NCBI GenBank assembly: GCA_021292165.1
Contig: CM037877.1
Coordinates: 307,958,834-308,022,833, forward strand
Direction: 5' to 3'
DNA from: Shinisaurus crocodilurus
Taxonomy: Eukaryota; Chordata; Lepidosauria; Squamata; Shinisauridae
Length of the DNA: 64,000 nucleotides
Below, one piece after another: positions 61,561 to 64,000 of this stretch. The notes under the pieces are model-generated. The model was not told where the DNA came from, ran no database searches, and was given only the letters and a program-made list of their open reading frames with translations. Position 1 is the stretch's first letter. Every line of letters starts with the position of its first letter. The position numbers were made by a program, and so were the translations under genes.

Positions 61561-61745
61561 CATAGGGGTGGCAGGAGTTGAACCTGTTGCATAAAAAACA
61601 AGAGCTCAGCCAGTGAGCTATGCTGTGGTTCTGGTACATTTCTGAATTAATTGCTAGCATCACCAGAACTCCGGATGGCCACTGAACTGCTACTGCCAGA
61701 AGAGTGAGTCAGCTCACTAGTAGAGCACATGGTTTGAATCTAGAG

Positions 61746-62091
61746 CAGGGTTCGAAGCTCCTTTGGCCCGAGGACTGCACCCAATTTTTGAGAAGCTCTT
61801 GGGGGGCCACATTGCAGTGGTGAGCAAGGCCAAAGGCCAAAGGGGCAGGCCAAAATACCCAAAATGCCAGCATATTTGTTAGCTTGCTGCCGGTAATTCA
61901 CCCTTAACAAAGGCATTTTAACCTTGTATAACAGGGTGGGGGGGGGGAGTGCAAAAGAACAGGAAAACACCAAACGATCAGTAGTTGGGAGAAAGGGGTG
62001 AGGCCAGGGGATGGGGATGTGGCCATCTGGAGAGCTGGATTGGGACCCCAGGCAGGCCAGATTTTGTCCAGGGCCTGAGCTTGAATACCCC
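61746..62091 (+). mobile_element. hAT-like MITE (CAGAGGTGGAGG family)
   Basis: CAGGGTTCGAAGCTCCTTTGG, TTTTTGAGAAGCTCTTGGGG, GGGCAGGCCAAAATACC, GGGGATGTGGCCATCTGG, GGATTGGGACCCCAGGCAGG and GAGCTTGAATACCCC follow the element at 12027-12383 throughout. The 146-codon minus-strand frame over it is a shadow. Confidence 0.65.
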
Positions 62092-62759
62092 TTATCCAGA
62101 AGGCTCAGTGCCTGATTTTTCCAATTAAACAATCTCAAAGTTGGTAGTAACTCCTGCCTGCGATCAATGAGAACTTTCACCCATCAGACCTGGCGGTCCT
62201 GGGCTAGAGGGGCCAGGTTTAATGGCATAAGACAGCTCAAATTGAAAGTCACTGAGGACTTTCACAGCAGCCTGTAGTTTTGCCCCAGACTTTTGCAGCC
62301 CCTCAAGTATAAGGCATTAACGTCAGCCATTGTCTCTGCCAATCCTCAGTGGAATATTCCCATCATCCACCCCACACAATGTCATCTTCGCACCAGGAGC
62401 CTTTTGAAAAGGGATGATATTTAAAGGCGAGGAGCCTGAGAAAGACGGGCTGTCCAGGGAGCGAGCTCACAAATGGCAGAGCTCAGAAGTAAAGCTGTTT
62501 ATCCTTCCCTTAATTCTGTTGTGCTTCTTTGTGTTCATTTTGCAGCTCATGTAAATACCAGGTTGAGCTGTGCTTATCCGGAGGGGAAGGTTTTATTTGA
62601 CAGCTTGCCATTAGAACATCTGAATAAACTGACATTGCCTACGGCTGCAGAGAAACTACCCAGCGCCGAGTTAGAAAACGTACAAGCATCTTTGGCAGCA
62701 GCCAGCAAGCTGTTTTAGCGATTGGGTTGGAAATAGGGACCGGCGGCGTAGTTGTCAGT
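62092..62759. other. Possible conserved non-coding element or orphan exon
   Basis: 62270-62730 is free of repeats. TTCTGTTGTGCTTCTTTGTG and TTCATTTTGCAG (to 62545) look like a polypyrimidine tract and splice acceptor. The frame continues open to a stop at 62716-62718 (AHVNTRLSCAYPEGKV..LAAASKLF). I recognise no protein family. The texture fits a conserved enhancer at least as well. Confidence 0.25.
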
Positions 62760-63235
62760 TTCACTTTCTCCCACATTCGAACTTTTTAGATCTCAAGTTC
62801 TTCCTCCCCCGAACATGAAGAACTTCGCAAATTTTGGGTAGATTCTTATCGAAAATGAACTGAAATGAAATCCTCACCCATCTGCACCAGCCAAGTTCAA
62901 TAGGTACAGCTACCCTTACCATGGAGAGGACTGTGATGGACCTGCCTGCCACGCAGCTCTTAAAGGTGAGGAGCCTGCCAGAAAAAAAAAGAGGTGGCAG
63001 CCCTAATTCAGAACCAACGTGGCTGAATACACAAGGATTCGAACTCGGACTTTTAAGAGCAACGCACTCACTCAAAGCACTGGGCCTGGATGGACAAAGC
63101 AGGCAGTTTCGGTTTTTCCTACATTCAGATTTGTTTCATCCCCAGTTCATTTTGTCCCAAATATAGAGAATATTGCGAATTTTGGTAAATTCTTATCAAA
63201 ACCAAACTGAAAAGAAATCCGCTCCTTCTCTAACT
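62760..63235. mobile_element. hAT-like AT-rich element, antisense-like arrangement
   Basis: TTCACTTTCTCCCACATTCG, AAGAACTTCGCAAATTTTGGG, GAAATCCTCACCCATCTGC and later TTTTTCCTACATTCAGATTTG, GCGAATTTTGGTAAATTC, AAAGAAATCCGCTCC show the same units as 61223-61560 in repeated, partly reversed order. Possibly two copies. Non-coding. Confidence 0.4.
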
Positions 63236-64000
63236 GGAAGTGTCCAGTCACTCTTTAAGGAGGAGGATGGGTGTGAGGAGCTTTCAAACGCATCAGATGA
63301 TGAAGGGGTGCACAATGGGATTCAGGTTGCACATTTGTCTTGAACGGGTCTTGTCCAAGGGTGGCCATTCTTCTGCCCCCCTCCCAAGCCAATCACAGCC
63401 CACCAGACATATTTGGAGGCCCACTTGGGCTCCCGTGATCCTTTTCTTTTGCTCCCCAGAGGTCCTCAAGAAGCCATCAAGCCATCCTACATGGCTTGAG
63501 GGATCAGGTTGCTTTAAGCACAGAAGAGAGGATATCCTCTGTTGCTGTGGGACTCTTCTCCACAAGGGTCTGTTGGTGCAACCCCCCCCATAAAATATTG
63601 CAGCTCCCTCCAAAGGCATCAGTAAGTCTAGTGTGAATGCAGCTCCCCCAACCCCCCTTCCCTGGAGCGTGGACCTTCCTTTGACCTTTGCTCTCTCCGG
63701 TCACCTCTCTCTTGCTTCGCTGTCTTCCTTGAAAGGGTGTCCATTAACACAGCAGGGTGGACCGATATAGCTGGGAACCTGCCATAAGATTGACTCTTCA
63801 ACCCGAGAGGTTCGCCGGTTCCAAAGATGCCGACGCGACGGGCATAACCCTAGACCTCGGGCCTCTTTCCCAAGCAGCTCGTGAACCTGGCAGATTTTCC
63901 TCCCGAAATTGGAGCCGTTCCCCCCCTCCCTTTGCACTGAAAACAAAACAAAGTCTTTCCCCTGCCCTCCCTTCTAGGAGGTTAATGCGTCAGTCATTTC
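63236..64000. other. Unassigned sequence
   Basis: No gene or named repeat recognised to the end of the window. C runs lie at 63583 and 63920. Frames of 60-117 codons overlap on both strands and show no domain. Confidence 0.35.

Larger units (their letters stand above)
60694..61630 (-). mobile_element. tRNA-derived SINE (GCAGAAGG type) broken by three insertions
   Basis: Minus-strand pieces in order are 61630-61561 (A-box-like TAGCTCACTGG at 61610-61620; B box GGTTCAACTCC at 61574-61584), 61222-61171 (TATCTCCAGGTAGGGCTGGG, CTCCTGCCTAAAATCC) and 60755-60694 (AATACTGAGCAAGATGGACC, TCTGACTCGGTATAAGGCAAT). The gaps are filled by a hAT-like element, a tRNA SINE of another family and palindromic MITE P10. 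The copy at 38557-38744 gives the uninterrupted order. Confidence 0.8.

Overview
This window looks like intergenic or intronic DNA from a reptile, most likely a lizard (squamate). The basis is the mixture of interspersed repeats. There are L2-clade LINEs with open or nearly open reverse transcriptase, L1-clade 3' ends, CR1 3' ends with ATTCTATG-type tails, tRNA- and 5S-rRNA-derived SINEs, and many hAT-type non-autonomous DNA transposons and palindromic MITEs. I find no host protein-coding gene, rRNA gene or functional tRNA gene. Almost every long open frame is either retrotransposon protein or low-complexity sequence. Species assignment is inference.

Layout: 0.3-3.6 kb holds an old CR1-like tail, a 601-bp hAT-type element full of GACTCG motifs and an antisense hAT remnant. 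At 3.56-6.70 kb an L2 LINE, flanked by 14-bp target duplications, is split by a 5'-truncated L1 that has its own 13-bp duplication. From 7.7 to 13 kb there is a LINE 3' end with a C2H2 finger, inverted-repeat elements, two MITEs sharing a target site, and a possible LTR. 13.7-14.3 kb is the second GACTCG element. 14.9-20.3 kb is L2-like remnants, a 5S-derived SINE and a second L1. 20.3-25.8 kb is an antisense L2 endonuclease region broken by insertions, then an antisense LINE broken by CR1. 26-36 kb mixes SINEs, MITEs, an old L2 and stretches resembling conserved non-coding DNA. 36-50 kb contains further SINEs, CR1 copies, another hAT with a perfect 8-bp duplication, microsatellites, and a hAT-like element interrupted by both a 5S SINE and CR1. 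50-64 kb has a Tigger-like element, L2 fragments, a GC-rich hAT, the third GACTCG element and a tRNA SINE interrupted three times.

The elements form autonomous and parasitic partners. CR1 3' ends match the tails of the 5S-derived SINEs, so CR1 is the inferred mobiliser. The MITEs end in CAG...CTG with 8-bp duplications, so they would have depended on hAT transposases not encoded here. The strongest observations are the GACTCG-repeat hAT family (three copies, each with a perfect 8-bp duplication), a family of ten near-identical palindromic MITEs, the 5S/CR1 chimeric SINE, and several nested insertions whose order can be read from target duplications. Boundaries without a stated duplication are approximate.
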